Positions 39,071 to 48,245 of a DNA stretch of 64,000 nucleotides are shown in pieces. Where the stretch lies: contig NZ_CP130427.1 of NCBI RefSeq assembly GCF_030518795.1, forward strand, positions 682,001-746,000, in the 5' to 3' direction. The notes beneath the pieces were generated by a model that was not told where the DNA came from, searched no databases, and saw only the letters and a program-made list of their open reading frames with translations. The stretch's first letter is position 1. Each line of letters opens with the position of its first letter. The position numbers and the translations under genes were made by a program. The DNA is from Micromonospora sp. NBRC 110009. GTDB taxonomy: Bacteria; Actinomycetota; Actinomycetes; Mycobacteriales; Micromonosporaceae.

Positions 39071-39364
39071 TCAGTCCTCCGCGCCATGGAGACGGCGGCG
39101 GACCGAGAGGAGTTCGACCTCCGGGCGGGCCGCCACCAGGCGCTCGCAGGAGTCGAGGACCTCACGGACGTGCGCCGGCTCGGCGGCCACCACGGCCACC
39201 CCGATCTCCGCCCGGCCGTGCAGGTCGAGCGCCCCGACCTCGGCGGCCGACACCTCGAACCGGCGCAGCGCGGCGACGATCGGCCGGACGTACGCCCGCT
39301 TGGCCTTCAGGGACCGGGAATCCCCCGGCAGCAACAGGTCGAAGTGCGCGGTTCCGGTATACAC
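39071..39364 (-). CDS. ylxP: DUF503 (YlxP) protein
   Basis: 97 residues of the DUF503 family found between infB and rbfA in many Gram-positives. Carries L-L-L-P-G-D-S-R-S-L-K-A-K-R-A-Y-V-R-P-I-V. Function unknown; the fold is ferredoxin-like and a role in ribosome work is inferred from context. I take GTG 39364 because M-Y-T-G aligns with the usual M-x-V-G start; a TTG three codons earlier is also open. A 122-base gap to rbfA shows no gene. Confidence 0.88.
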   Translation of the reverse strand: MYTGTAHFDLLLPGDSRSLKAKRAYVRPIVAALRRFEVSAAEVGALDLHGRAEIGVAVVAAEPAHVREVLDSCERLVAARPEVELLSVRRRLHGAED

Positions 39365-39398
39365 GGCGAGCAACGGTACGGCAGATCCGCCGGCCCGG

Positions 39399-40460
39399 TC
39401 ACCCGTTTTCGGCCGCCGTAGGCGCGACCGCCACCAGGACGTCCCGGTCGATCGCCTGGTCGACCCGGTGCCCGAGATCGCGGTAACCCGGCCCGCCGAC
39501 CACCCGCAGGCCCGCCTCGGCGAGCAGCGCCTCGGCCGCCGCCCGCGGCGCCACGTGGGTGTTCCAGGACAGCCCGAGGGCGCCGCCAGGGCGGAGCAGC
39601 TCCCGCCAGACCGGCAGCGCCGCGCCGAGCAGGTCCAGAGGGCTGCGGGACAGCTCCTGCCCGGTCCGGCTGCCGTGCGCCACCCCGTACGGCGCGTCGG
39701 TCACGATCACGTCGGCGCAGCGGGGGCGGAGCACCTCCCGGGCCCGGGTGGTGTCGGTGTGCAGCACGGTGACCCGCTGGGTGGCGCCGGACCGGTGCTC
39801 GTCGCGGGAGGGTGCGAGGACCGCCTCGAAGCGCCGGGCGACGAGCCTCCGGTCCCGCCGGACCGACACCAGCTCGGCGCTGTGCTTGAGCCGCTTGCGG
39901 CGCAGCCAGGTACGCAGGAACGCCGCGTACGCGTCGACGTCCTTGCCGTCGTGCTCGACGCCGATGCCGTCGTAGCCGTACATCAGCCCCTGGTTGAGGG
40001 TGGTGCCCCGGCCGCAGAGCGGGTCGAGGACCACGAGCTGCCGGTCCAGCATCGCGCCGGCCGAGGCGGAGGCGAGCAGGGTGGCGTTGAGCAGCAGCCG
40101 GGTGAACTGCTCGTTGGTCTTGCCGGCGTACTTGGGGATGGTGATCAGGTCGGCGTCGTAGCGCGCGAGCGGGTGCAGCGGCACCGGCCGGAGCAGGTCC
40201 GGACCGACCCGCTCGAACAGCGCGTACGCCGCCGACAGGTTGGCCAGGTAGGCCAGGTCCCGCCCGCCCAGCCCCGGCTCCGGCGCGGCGAAGGTCAGGT
40301 ACTCCACCCCGCCGATCCGCTCCACGGCGGCGTCCACGGGAGCCGCGTCGAGCACCCCCGCGCCGGCGAAGATCTCCAGCTCGGCCCGGGCCAGCCGGCC
40401 GGCCGCGTCGGCGTAGACGCGGTTGGCGGAGGGGGCGAGGAGCAGTGCGTACCCGATCAC
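39399..40460 (-). CDS. TRM11-type SAM-dependent methyltransferase
   Basis: 353 residues. Contains SAM motif I as V-V-L-D-P-L-C-G-R-G-T-T-L-N and the target-base motif D-A-P-Y-G (the usual D-P-P-Y-G with Ala in place of the first Pro). The N-terminal 110 residues match the THUMP-like region poorly. Homologues methylate guanine-10 N2 in tRNA; the true substrate here is unknown. GTG start. It lies between infB and ylxP on the same strand, an insertion into the standard infB-ylxP order, with the strong infB terminator (40487-40526) just upstream. Confidence 0.85.
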   Translation of the reverse strand: MIGYALLLAPSANRVYADAAGRLARAELEIFAGAGVLDAAPVDAAVERIGGVEYLTFAAPEPGLGGRDLAYLANLSAAYALFERVGPDLLRPVPLHPLARYDADLITIPKYAGKTNEQFTRLLLNATLLASASAGAMLDRQLVVLDPLCGRGTTLNQGLMYGYDGIGVEHDGKDVDAYAAFLRTWLRRKRLKHSAELVSVRRDRRLVARRFEAVLAPSRDEHRSGATQRVTVLHTDTTRAREVLRPRCADVIVTDAPYGVAHGSRTGQELSRSPLDLLGAALPVWRELLRPGGALGLSWNTHVAPRAAAEALLAEAGLRVVGGPGYRDLGHRVDQAIDRDVLVAVAPTAAENG

Positions 40461-40486
40461 GCCGGGAATTGTCGCAGCCTGCGGAA

Positions 40487-40526
40487 ACGGCGGCGGCCGG
40501 GGTCCGTGGACCCCGGCCGCCGCCGT
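40487..40526. terminator. Strong terminator after infB
   Basis: Perfect 19-bp inverted repeat (40487-40505 with 40508-40526) with a 2-base loop, 12 bases past the infB stop on the minus strand and 26 bases upstream of the TRM11 start. It splits the rimP-infB transcript from the downstream TRM11/ylxP/rbfA group, which therefore needs its own promoter. Confidence 0.85.
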
Positions 40527-40538
40527 CGTTCACACCGC

Positions 40539-43538
40539 TCAGACGCGCGGCTTCTCCCGCATCTCGAAGGTCTCGATGATGTCGCCGACCTGGACGTTGT
40601 TGAAACCGCCCAGCGTCAGACCACACTCGAAGCCCTCGCGGACCTCCGTCGCGTCGTCCTTGAACCGCTTGAGGGAGCTGATCGTGAGGTTGTCCGCCAC
40701 GACCGCCCCGTCCCGCAGCAGCCGCGCCTTGGCGTTGCGGCGGATGAGGCCGGACCGGACGATGCAGCCGGAGATGTTGCCGATCTTGGACGAGCGGAAG
40801 ACGTCGCGGATCTCCGCGGTGCCCAGCTCGACCTCCTCGTACTCCGGCTTGAGCAGCCCCTTGAGCGCGGCGTCGATCTCCTCGATGGCCTGGTAGATGA
40901 CGGTGTAGTACCGGATCTCCACGCCCTCGCGGTCGGCGATCTCGCGGACCTTGTTGGCGGCCCGCACGTTGAAGCCGATGATCGTGACCGCCTCGGACGA
41001 GGCGCTCGCGAGCATGACGTCGCTCTCGGTGATCGCACCCACGCCCCGGTGGATGATCCGAAGCTGGACCTCCTCCGGGATGTCGAGGTTGAACAGCGCG
41101 TCCTCGAGGGCCTCCACGGAACCGGAGACATCGCCCTTGAGCACCAGGTTGAGCGAGGTCTTCTCGCCCTCCTTGAGCTGCTCCATGAGCGTCTCGAGGG
41201 TGGCCCGGCCACGGGAGTTGGCGAATGCCGCCGCCCGCCGTCGCGCCTGCCGCTGCTCGGCGATCTGCCGCACGGTCCGGTCGTCCTCGGCGGCCAGGAA
41301 GGTGTCACCCGCTCCCGGCACCGTGGTCAGACCCAGCACCATGACCGGACGCGCCGGCCCGGCCTCGTCGACCGGCTTGCCGTTCTCGTCCAGCATGGCC
41401 CGGACCCGGCCGTGCGCCCCGCCGGCGACGATCGAGTCGCCGGCCCGGAGGGTGCCCTTCTGCACCAGCACGGTCGCCACCGCACCGCGGCCCTTGTCCA
41501 GGTGCGCCTCGATGGCGACACCCTGCGCCGGCCCGTCGATCGGAGCGGTCAGCTCCAGCGACGCGTCGGCGGTCAGCAGCACGGCCTCGAGAAGCTCCTC
41601 GATGCCGATGCCGGGCTTGGCCGCCACGTTGACGAACATGGTGTCGCCGCCGTACTCCTCGGCGACCAGGCCGTACTCGGTCAGCTGCTGGCGGACCTTG
41701 TCCGGGTTCGCCTCCGGCTTGTCGACCTTGTTGACCGCGACCACGATCGGCACGTCCGCCGCCTTGGCGTGGTTGAGCGCCTCGATGGTCTGCGGCATCA
41801 CGCCGTCGTCGGCCGCGACCACCAGGATCACGATGTCCGTGACCTGGGCACCACGGGCACGCATGGCGGTGAACGCCTCGTGACCCGGGGTGTCGATGAA
41901 GGTCACCGCGCGGTCCTCGCCCTCGTGCGGGACGTGGACCTGGTAGGCACCGATGTGCTGGGTGATGCCACCCGCCTCGCCGGCCACGACGTTCGCCTTG
42001 CGGATCGCGTCGAGCAGCTTGGTCTTACCGTGGTCGACGTGACCCATGACGGTCACCACCGGCGCACGGCTGACCAGGCGGTCCTCCGCGACCACCGCGT
42101 CGAGGTCGATGTTGAACTGCGCGAGCAGCTCGCGGTCCTCGTCCTCCGGGCTGACGATCTGCACGTCGAAGCCGAGGTGCTCACCCAGCAGCAGCAGGGT
42201 GTCGTCGGAGCACGACTGGGTCGCGGTCACCATCTCGCCCAGGTTGAACATCTCCTGGACCAGCGAACCCGGGTTGGCGTTGATCTTGTCGGCGAAGTCC
42301 GACAGCGAGGCGCCACGGGACAGCCGGACGACCTGACCCTGACCCCGGGGAGCACCCGAGGACATGGTCGGGGCCGACAGGTTGTCGAACTCCTGTCTGC
42401 GCTGCTTCTTGGACTTGCGACCGCGGGTCGGCCTGCCACCCGGACGCCCGAAGGCACCCGCGGCGCCGCCGCCACGGCCACGACCGCCACCACCGGGACG
42501 ACCGGCGCCACCGGCCGGACCACCCGGGCGGAAACCGCCACCGGCACCGGCGCCACCGCCGCCACCGGGGCCGCCGCGGTAGCCACCGCCACCGCCACCG
42601 CCGCCACCGGGGCCGCCGCGGTAGCCACCGCCACCGCCACCGCCACCGGGACCGCCGCGGAAGCCGCCGCCGCCACCGGGACGACCAGCGCCGCCACCGG
42701 GACCGCCACGACCGCCACCGGGACCGCCGGGGCGACCCGTGGTGGGCCGCTGGCTCGGCATCGAGGCCGGGCTGGGCCGCGGCGGCATGGAGGCCGGGCT
42801 GGGCCGCGGCGGCATGCCGGCCGGGCTCGGACGGGGGCCGCCGGCACCGGCGGCCGGCGGCCGCTGCTGGCCGCCCTGGATGCCGAACGGGTTGTTGCCG
42901 GCGCCGCGCGCCGGCGGACGCCCGCCCGGACGACCGCCCGGACCCGGGGTCGGCGCGCCGGGACGACCGGCGGCCGGGGCACCCGGACGGGGCGGCACGG
43001 CACCCGGACCCGGACGCGGGCCGGGACGGGGGCCACCCTCGGTCGGAGGCTCCCGACGGACGTTCTCACGCTGCTGCTGACGGGCGGCCTGGGCGGCCTT
43101 GACCGCGGCCTCCTGCTCAGCCTTCAGCGCGGTGGCACGCGCCTCGGCGGCCGCCACCTCGATGTCGTGCGCGCTCGCCGGCTTGGCGACCGGGGTCGCC
43201 GGCTGCGGCGGGCCGGGGACCGGGCCCTTGGGCTTCGGTCCAGGGGTCGGCGCGGCCGGCCGCCGGGGCGGCATCGGCTTGGCCGAGACCCGGGGGGCAC
43301 CCGGGGTCGGGGTCGGCGTCGGGGTCGGTGCCGGGGCGGCCGACGGCGGGGCAGCCGGCGCCGAGGGGCCACCGGCGGACGCGACGAAGGCGCCACGCAG
43401 CCGTCGGGCGACGGGCGCCTCGACGGTGCTGGACGCGGACTTGACGAACTCGCCCATTTCCTTCAGCTTGGCGAGCACGGTCTTACTTTCGACCCCGAGC
43501 TCCTTGGCAAGCTCGTGTACGCGGGCCTTTCCTGCCAC
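40539..43538 (-). CDS. infB: Translation initiation factor IF-2
   Basis: 999 residues. Places initiator tRNA on the 30S subunit. N-terminal IF2N fold (residues 1-55, [11 protein letters not shown]), then a long Pro/Ala/Gly region (about 60-390) with several tandem repeats, then the G domain (G1 [10 protein letters not shown], about residue 500; D-T-P-G-H; N-K-V-D), domain II and C-terminal domain C2 that binds fMet-tRNA. GTG 43538 with GAGGAG 5 bases upstream; the frame opens 4 codons earlier. Member of rimP-nusA-ylxR-infB. Confidence 0.97.
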   Translation of the reverse strand: MAGKARVHELAKELGVESKTVLAKLKEMGEFVKSASSTVEAPVARRLRGAFVASAGGPSAPAAPPSAAPAPTPTPTPTPGAPRVSAKPMPPRRPAAPTPGPKPKGPVPGPPQPATPVAKPASAHDIEVAAAEARATALKAEQEAAVKAAQAARQQQRENVRREPPTEGGPRPGPRPGPGAVPPRPGAPAAGRPGAPTPGPGGRPGGRPPARGAGNNPFGIQGGQQRPPAAGAGGPRPSPAGMPPRPSPASMPPRPSPASMPSQRPTTGRPGGPGGGRGGPGGGAGRPGGGGGFRGGPGGGGGGGGYRGGPGGGGGGGGGYRGGPGGGGGAGAGGGFRPGGPAGGAGRPGGGGRGRGGGAAGAFGRPGGRPTRGRKSKKQRRQEFDNLSAPTMSSGAPRGQGQVVRLSRGASLSDFADKINANPGSLVQEMFNLGEMVTATQSCSDDTLLLLGEHLGFDVQIVSPEDEDRELLAQFNIDLDAVVAEDRLVSRAPVVTVMGHVDHGKTKLLDAIRKANVVAGEAGGITQHIGAYQVHVPHEGEDRAVTFIDTPGHEAFTAMRARGAQVTDIVILVVAADDGVMPQTIEALNHAKAADVPIVVAVNKVDKPEANPDKVRQQLTEYGLVAEEYGGDTMFVNVAAKPGIGIEELLEAVLLTADASLELTAPIDGPAQGVAIEAHLDKGRGAVATVLVQKGTLRAGDSIVAGGAHGRVRAMLDENGKPVDEAGPARPVMVLGLTTVPGAGDTFLAAEDDRTVRQIAEQRQARRRAAAFANSRGRATLETLMEQLKEGEKTSLNLVLKGDVSGSVEALEDALFNLDIPEEVQLRIIHRGVGAITESDVMLASASSEAVTIIGFNVRAANKVREIADREGVEIRYYTVIYQAIEEIDAALKGLLKPEYEEVELGTAEIRDVFRSSKIGNISGCIVRSGLIRRNAKARLLRDGAVVADNLTISSLKRFKDDATEVREGFECGLTLGGFNNVQVGDIIETFEMREKPRV
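42558..42660. repeat. Gly-rich 42-bp tandem repeat in infB
   Basis: A 42-bp unit, present about two and a half times (starts at 42558, 42600 and a shortened 42642), encodes [10 protein letters not shown]-type residues in the linker of IF-2. Strain-variable length is expected. Confidence 0.75.
42766..42834. repeat. 27-bp tandem repeat in infB
   Basis: Two near-perfect copies (42766-42792, 42793-42819) and part of a third encode P-P-R-P-S-P-A-S-M repeats in the IF-2 linker. Confidence 0.8.
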
Positions 43539-43631
43539 TGCACTCCTCACTCCGAGGTCGTGCGGGCAGCACCCGCAGCGACCTCACTCGTGCACTTGAA
43601 GCCTGGTCATTTCAGGGACTTCATCGTGTGC

Positions 43632-43967
43632 TCATGTCGGTCGTCCTACCTTGCTAGCGACCCGCGACCGGTCGGGTTGACCGGTCGTCGGGGATGGCGC
43701 GTCAACGTGCTCCGCCAGCGCACCGTGATCGATGACCCCGGTGACGCGCAGCGCCCGCCCGAAGGCGCGGCGCCGCACCGCTTGCGCGAAGCAGGCCGGA
43801 TCCGGGTGCATGTTCGCTCCCCGACCCGGCAGTCTGCGGGCCGGATCGGCCCGGAGCCTGTAGTGACCAGCCCCGTCACCGACCGCGACGATCCGCAGCA
43901 ACTCGCTGGCCGGCGCCCGCCTCCGGCAGCCCACACAGGTGCGCTCCGGTAGCGAACGTCGTGCCAC
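43632..43967 (-). CDS. ylxR: YlxR (DUF448) RNA-binding protein
   Basis: 111 residues. Family signature R-T-C-V-G-C-R-R-R-A-P (10-20) and G-R-G-A-N-M-H-P-D (49-57). Small RNA-binding protein conserved between nusA and infB; proposed regulator of RNase P or rRNA metabolism in other bacteria. GTG 43967, 16 bases after the nusA stop. The 93-base gap to infB shows no clear signal. Confidence 0.92.
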   Translation of the reverse strand: MARRSLPERTCVGCRRRAPASELLRIVAVGDGAGHYRLRADPARRLPGRGANMHPDPACFAQAVRRRAFGRALRVTGVIDHGALAEHVDAPSPTTGQPDRSRVASKVGRPT

Positions 43968-43983
43968 TGGAGGAAGTCTACCC

Positions 43984-45027
43984 CTAGCCGTTCGAGATCG
44001 CGCCGCCCGGCTCGGGTACGTGATCAGCTCCGCTCCGGCCGCCCGCGCCGCTCTGCTCGGCGTCGGACCGGATGTCGATCCGCCAACCGGTCAACCGGGC
44101 CGCGAGGCGGGCATTCTGCCCTTCCCGCCCGATCGCCAGCGAAAGCTGGAAATCCGGGACGGTCACCCGGGCGGTGCGGCTGGCCAGGTCGACCACCTCG
44201 ACCCGGAGCGCCTTGGCCGGCGAGAGCGCGTTGCCGACGAAGGTGGCCGGATCGTCCGACCAGTCGATGATGTCGATCTTCTCGCCGTGCAGCTCGCTCA
44301 TCACCGCGCGGACCCGCTGGCCCATCGGGCCGATGCAGGCGCCCTTGGCGTTGACGCCCGGTGCGGTCGAGCGCACCGCGATCTTCGTGCGGTGACCCGC
44401 CTCACGTGCGATCGCGCCGATCTCCACCGTGCCGTCGGCGATCTCCGGCACCTCCAGCGCGAAGAGCTTCTTCACCAGCGCCGGGTGCGATCGCGACAAC
44501 GTGATCTGCGGACCGCGCATTCCCTTGGCCACGTGCACCACCACGCAGCGGATCCGCTCGCCGTGCGCGTACCGCTCGCCGGGGACCTGCTCGGACTGGG
44601 GCAGGACGCCCTCCAGCTTGCCCAGGTCGACGCTGACGATGCCCTTCTCGGCCCGCGCCTCGTGCGCCTGCACCACGCCGGTGACCAGGTCGCCGTCGCG
44701 GCCCACGTACTCGCCGAAGTGCACCTCGTCGGTGGCCTCCCGCAGCCGCTGGAGGATCACCTGCTTCGCCGTCATGGCCGCGATGCGGCCGAAGTCGTGC
44801 GGCGTGTCGTCCCATTCCCGCACCACCGCGCCCTCGGCGTCCACCTCCTGCGCGTACACCAGGGCGGCGCCGGTCTTACGGTCGATCTCCACCCGAGCGT
44901 GCGGCTCGGCGCCGTCGGTGTGCCGGTAGGCGGTCAGCAACGCGGTCTCGATCGCCGCGAGGATGGTGTCGAACGGGATCTCCCGCTCGCGCTCCAGTGC
45001 GCGCAGCGCCGCGAGGTCGATGTTCAC
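43984..45027 (-). CDS. nusA: Transcription factor NusA
   Basis: 347 residues, typical for actinobacteria (no C-terminal acidic repeats). N-terminal RNA polymerase-binding domain (1-105), S1 domain (about 110-190), two KH domains (about 200-340) including [14 protein letters not shown] and [13 protein letters not shown]. Controls pausing, termination and rRNA antitermination. GTG start overlapping the rimP stop (GTGA at 45024-45027). Confidence 0.97.
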   Translation of the reverse strand: MNIDLAALRALEREREIPFDTILAAIETALLTAYRHTDGAEPHARVEIDRKTGAALVYAQEVDAEGAVVREWDDTPHDFGRIAAMTAKQVILQRLREATDEVHFGEYVGRDGDLVTGVVQAHEARAEKGIVSVDLGKLEGVLPQSEQVPGERYAHGERIRCVVVHVAKGMRGPQITLSRSHPALVKKLFALEVPEIADGTVEIGAIAREAGHRTKIAVRSTAPGVNAKGACIGPMGQRVRAVMSELHGEKIDIIDWSDDPATFVGNALSPAKALRVEVVDLASRTARVTVPDFQLSLAIGREGQNARLAARLTGWRIDIRSDAEQSGAGGRSGADHVPEPGGAISNG

Positions 45028-45710
45028 CTCTCCTCGTCCTCCACATCATCTTCGTCGTCGAAGTCTTCGGTCTCGTCGCCGTCGAACTCGTCGTCCGCCA
45101 CCTCGTCGAGGCGGCTGAACTCCACCTGGACCCGGCCCGGTCCGAGTTCGGCGTACGGGTGTTCGGTGCGGCCGGCGTCCGTCTCCAGCACCACGCGCTC
45201 GTCGTCGGCCTCGACCACCCGGCCGGTGAGCTGACGGTCCCCGGCGGTCCGCTGCTCGGGCACGCCCGCGGCGCCCCGCACGGTCACCTTGACCAGCCGG
45301 CCGACGTTGCGCCGCCAGTGCCGGGGCAGGGTGAGCGGCCGGTCCACGCCCGGCGAGCTGACCTCCAGCTGGTACTCGCCGGCGACGATGTCGCCGGCGG
45401 CCTCCTCCGCGGCGTCCAGCGCGGCGGAGACCGCCCGGGAGACGTCCGCGACGCCGTCCAGGTTGATCCCGCCCTCGGCGTCCACGATCACCCGGACCAC
45501 GTGCCGGCGGCCGGCCCGGGAGACCGAGAGGTCCTCGAGGTCGTAGCCGGCGGCGATGACCACCGGCTCGATCACCTCGCGCAGCCGGGCCCGACGGGCG
45601 GCCAGGTCGCCGCGGGGTGCGCCGCCCCGGTCCCCACCACGGGGGCCGTCGGACCGCCGGGGTCGCCCGGAGGGCCCCGTCGGTCTGGTGGCACGGCCAC
45701 GCTGCGTCAT
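45024..45710 (-). CDS. rimP: Ribosome maturation factor RimP
   Basis: 228 residues. Needed for 30S assembly. The first 40 residues are a basic Gly/Arg tail, then the N-terminal alpha/beta domain ([14 protein letters not shown]) with the [11 protein letters not shown] signature, then the SH3-like domain, and an acidic tail (about 205-228) rich in Asp/Glu. ATG 45710; the frame continues upstream only as a shadow of the divergent lipoprotein gene. First gene of rimP-nusA-ylxR-infB. Confidence 0.94.
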   Translation of the reverse strand: MTQRGRATRPTGPSGRPRRSDGPRGGDRGGAPRGDLAARRARLREVIEPVVIAAGYDLEDLSVSRAGRRHVVRVIVDAEGGINLDGVADVSRAVSAALDAAEEAAGDIVAGEYQLEVSSPGVDRPLTLPRHWRRNVGRLVKVTVRGAAGVPEQRTAGDRQLTGRVVEADDERVVLETDAGRTEHPYAELGPGRVQVEFSRLDEVADDEFDGDETEDFDDEDDVEDEER

Positions 45711-45865
45711 CTGGCGCACCTCTCTGCTGTTCCACGGGCCGATCGGCCCGCCATGCCGGCACGCCACCGGGGCGAATGCGCCCGGTGGCTGCGCAGAGCG
45801 TAACGCGCGGGCCGGCCGCCCGACCCGGCGGCGCACCGACGCCTCTGGCCCACAAGGCCCCGCCG

Positions 45866-46390
45866 ATGGTGTTGACTTGTCCGGTGGCGACGGGCAGAAC
45901 GACGGAACGAAACGGAACACCGGGATATTCCCGGCGGAACCTGCTGCGCGCCGGAGCGCTGGTCGCGCTCGGCGGCGCGGCCGTACCGCTGACCGGCTGT
46001 GATCCTTTCGGCCGCGACGACGAGCCGCCGGCACCGGATCCGCTCGAGCCGCTCGCGGCGGAGTCCGCCGCGCTCGAGGCCCGGCACCGGGCCGCCGTCG
46101 CCGCCGCCCCGGCCCTGACCGAACGGCTCACCGCGATCGCCGACGCCCACCGGGCGCACGTCGAGGAGCTGCGCAGGGTGATCGGCCGGGCGGCCCCGTC
46201 CGGCACGCCCGCCGGCACCCCGAGCGCGGCGGCCACCGACCCCGACGGCCTCCTCGCCGAGCTGCGCGAGGCGGAGCAGCAGGGCCGGGACAACGCGGCG
46301 AAGGCGTGCGCCGCCGCGCCCGCCGAACGGGCCGCACTGCTCGGCTCGATCGCCGCCGCCCGGGCGACCCACGTGGAGGCGCTGAAATGA
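45866..46390 (+). CDS. Tat-type lipoprotein of unknown function
   Basis: 174 residues. A twin-arginine signal (S-R-R-N-L-L, Arg at 23-24) and hydrophobic stretch lead to a lipobox L-T-G-C, so Cys45 should be lipidated. The mature part is Ala/Arg/Glu-rich helices (about 60-174) with A-H-R-A-H-V-E-E-L and A-T-H-V-E-A-L, resembling a helical bundle. ATG 45866 is the best of several starts (AAGG 8 bases ahead). It is coupled by ATGA to a ferritin-like gene, so both likely make a helical membrane-associated complex. Confidence 0.75.
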   Translation: MVLTCPVATGRTTERNGTPGYSRRNLLRAGALVALGGAAVPLTGCDPFGRDDEPPAPDPLEPLAAESAALEARHRAAVAAAPALTERLTAIADAHRAHVEELRRVIGRAAPSGTPAGTPSAAATDPDGLLAELREAEQQGRDNAAKACAAAPAERAALLGSIAAARATHVEALK

Positions 46391-46839
46391 TCCCGCGTAC
46401 CGCACCCACGGGCGGGCCGGCCCAGCCCCTCGCCGACGCGCTCACCGCGGAATACGCGGCGATCTGGGCGTACGGGGTGATCGGCGTGCACCTGGCCGAC
46501 GCTGCGCGGACGGCCGCCCGGACCGCCGAGGCGGCGCACCGGGCCCGCCGGGACGCCCTCATCCTCCAGCTCAGCGCGGGCGGCGGTCAGGTCCCCGCCG
46601 ACCGGGCCGGCTACGCGCTGCCGTACGCGGTGACCGACCGGGCGAGCGCGCTCAAGCTGGCGGTCGAGATCGAGGAACGGACCGCGGGGCACTGGCGGGC
46701 CGCCCTGCCGCACACCACCGGCGCGGACCGGAACCGGGCCCTCGCGGCGCTGACCGACTGCGCCCTCCGGGCCACCCGCTGGCGGCGCACCGCCGGCGTG
46801 ACCCCGATCACCGTCCCGTTCCCCGGCCGGCCGGTCTGA
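46387..46839 (+). CDS. Ferritin-like (DUF4439) protein
   Basis: 150 residues. Four-helix bundle of the DUF4439 family: L-A-D-A-L-T-A-E-Y-A-A-I-W-A-Y-G-V-I-G near the N-terminus carries the Glu/Tyr pattern, then E-I-E-E-R-T-A-G-H-W in the third helix. Possible metal-binding residues are Glu19, Glu and His in the E-x-x-x-x-G-H turn, but the full di-iron set is not clear. ATG 46387 overlaps the stop of the upstream lipoprotein gene. Divergent from rimP; the same pair is found by rimP in other actinomycetes (from memory). Confidence 0.82.
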   Translation: MIPRTAPTGGPAQPLADALTAEYAAIWAYGVIGVHLADAARTAARTAEAAHRARRDALILQLSAGGGQVPADRAGYALPYAVTDRASALKLAVEIEERTAGHWRAALPHTTGADRNRALAALTDCALRATRWRRTAGVTPITVPFPGRPV

Positions 46840-46873
46840 CGCTGGAGCCTGGTCACGCGGCGGATCGCTCCGG

Positions 46874-46902
46874 TTGCGGCGCGCATACCAGGTATGCATA
46901 CT
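46874..46902 (+). promoter_or_regulatory. Leaderless promoter of PadR gene
   Basis: TTGCGG (46874-46879), 17-base spacer, CATACT (46897-46902); the ATG at 46910 lies 7 bases past the -10, so transcription should begin at or next to the start codon. The -10 and spacer are covered by the operator at 46883-46901. Confidence 0.55.
46883..46901. promoter_or_regulatory. PadR operator
   Basis: GCATAC-CAG-GTATGC (46883-46897) is a perfect inverted repeat; it overlaps a second one, GTATGCATAC (46892-46901). The arrangement covers the promoter spacer and -10 of the padR gene, as expected for a PadR autorepressor. Confidence 0.65.
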
Positions 46903-46909
46903 CCTCGCC

Positions 46910-47491
46910 ATGTCCATCCGCCACGGTCTGCTCGCCCTGCTCGAACGCGGCCAGATGTACGGCTACCAGCTGCGGGCCGCCTTCGAGGAGTCGACCGGCT
47001 CCACCTGGCCGCTGAACATCGGACAGGTCTACACCACGCTCGCCCGGCTGGAACGCGACGGTCTGGTCCGCCCCCTGCCGGAGGGCGAGAGCGGGCAGCG
47101 GCCGTACGAGATCACCGACGCCGGCCGCGCGGACCTGGCCCTCTGGTTCGCCACCCCGATCAGCCGGGCCGACCGGCCCCGGGACGAGCTGTCGATCAAG
47201 CTGGCTCTGGCGCTGACCACCCCCGGCGTGGACGTCCGGGCGGTGGTGCAGGCCCAGCGCAGCGCGACCGTGCGGGCGCTGCAGGAGTTGACCCGGTTGA
47301 AGTACGCCAGCGACAAGCCGGAGGATCTGCCCTGGCGGCTGGTGCTGGACGCGATGATCTTCCAGGCCGAGGCGGAGGTCCGCTGGCTCGACCACTGCGA
47401 GAGCAGCCTGGTCCGGTACCGTCCCGCGCCGAGCCGGCCGGCCGGCCACCCCGAGGCGGTGGACCGGGCCGACGAGGCGGCCCACCGGTGA
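46910..47491 (+). CDS. PadR family transcriptional regulator
   Basis: 193 residues: winged helix (1-80; S-I-R-H-G-L-L-A-L-L-E-R-G-Q-M-Y-G-Y-Q-L) and C-terminal dimerisation helices (about 95-180). First gene of an operon with an ABC ATPase (31 bases downstream) and FtsX-type permease: a typical PadR-controlled exporter, often induced by the antibiotic or peptide it expels. It seems leaderless. Confidence 0.93.
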   Translation: MSIRHGLLALLERGQMYGYQLRAAFEESTGSTWPLNIGQVYTTLARLERDGLVRPLPEGESGQRPYEITDAGRADLALWFATPISRADRPRDELSIKLALALTTPGVDVRAVVQAQRSATVRALQELTRLKYASDKPEDLPWRLVLDAMIFQAEAEVRWLDHCESSLVRYRPAPSRPAGHPEAVDRADEAAHR

Positions 47492-47522
47492 GCCGCCGGC
47501 CGGCCCGGCGGGAGGGACGTCG

Positions 47523-48245
47523 ATGAGCACGGTGCTGGAACTGCGGGACGTGCACCGGACCCACGGTGCCGGGGAGGCCGCCGTGCACGCGCTGCGCGGG
47601 GTGAGCCTCACCGTCGCGGCCGGCGAACTCGTGGCGGTCATGGGCCCGTCCGGCTCCGGCAAGTCGACGCTGCTGGCGCTGGCCGGCGGCCTGGACCGCC
47701 CGACCGGCGGCGACGTGCTGGTCGAGGGGGAGGCGCTCGGCGGGCTGGCCGCCCGGGCGCTCGCCCGGCTGCGCCGCCGCCGGATCGGCTATGTCTTCCA
47801 GGACCTCAACCTGCTCGGCAGCCTCACCGCCGCGGAGAACGTGGCGCTCCCGCTGGAACTCGACGGGGCCGGCGTCCGGGCGGCCCGGAGGGCGGCGCTG
47901 GCCGCGCTGACCGAGGTGGGCGTGGCCGGGCTGGGCGACCGGTTCCCGGACCAGATGTCCGGCGGCCAGCAGCAGCGGGTGGCGATCGCCCGCGCCCTGG
48001 TCGGCGAGCGTCGCCTCGTCCTCGCCGACGAGCCCACCGGGGCGCTCGACTCGGAGGCCGGGGAGGCGGTGCTGCACCTGCTGCGCCGCCGGGTGGACGC
48101 CGGCGCAGCCGGGGTGCTGGTCACCCACGAGGCGCGGCACGCCGGCTGGGCCGACCGGGTGGTGTTCCTCCGCGACGGGGTGCTGGTGGACTCGACCGCG
48201 CCGCTGGGCGGCGTCGAGCAACTGCTCAGCGGCAGCGGGCGGTGA
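47523..48245 (+). CDS. ABC transporter ATP-binding protein (MacB/LolD type)
   Basis: 240 residues with Walker A G-P-S-G-S-G-K-S-T (41-49), Q-loop V-F-Q-D (91-94), signature M-S-G-G-Q-Q-Q-R (145-152), Walker B L-V-L-A-D-E (165-170) and T-H-E (switch His). The LolD/MacB-type signature pairs with FtsX-like permeases. Next gene overlaps by 4 bases. Confidence 0.95.
   Translation: MSTVLELRDVHRTHGAGEAAVHALRGVSLTVAAGELVAVMGPSGSGKSTLLALAGGLDRPTGGDVLVEGEALGGLAARALARLRRRRIGYVFQDLNLLGSLTAAENVALPLELDGAGVRAARRAALAALTEVGVAGLGDRFPDQMSGGQQQRVAIARALVGERRLVLADEPTGALDSEAGEAVLHLLRRRVDAGAAGVLVTHEARHAGWADRVVFLRDGVLVDSTAPLGGVEQLLSGSGR

Noticed and set aside
42558-42834. CRISPR-like array of regular repeats
   Set aside because: The repeats are in frame in infB, vary in length and have no unique spacers; they code for a Gly/Pro linker.
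38637-43952. A 1771-codon open frame on the plus strand across rbfA to ylxR
   Set aside because: It runs antisense to well-conserved rbfA, infB and ylxR; long stop-free antisense frames are expected at this GC content. Its translation is repeats of Arg/His/Gly without domains.
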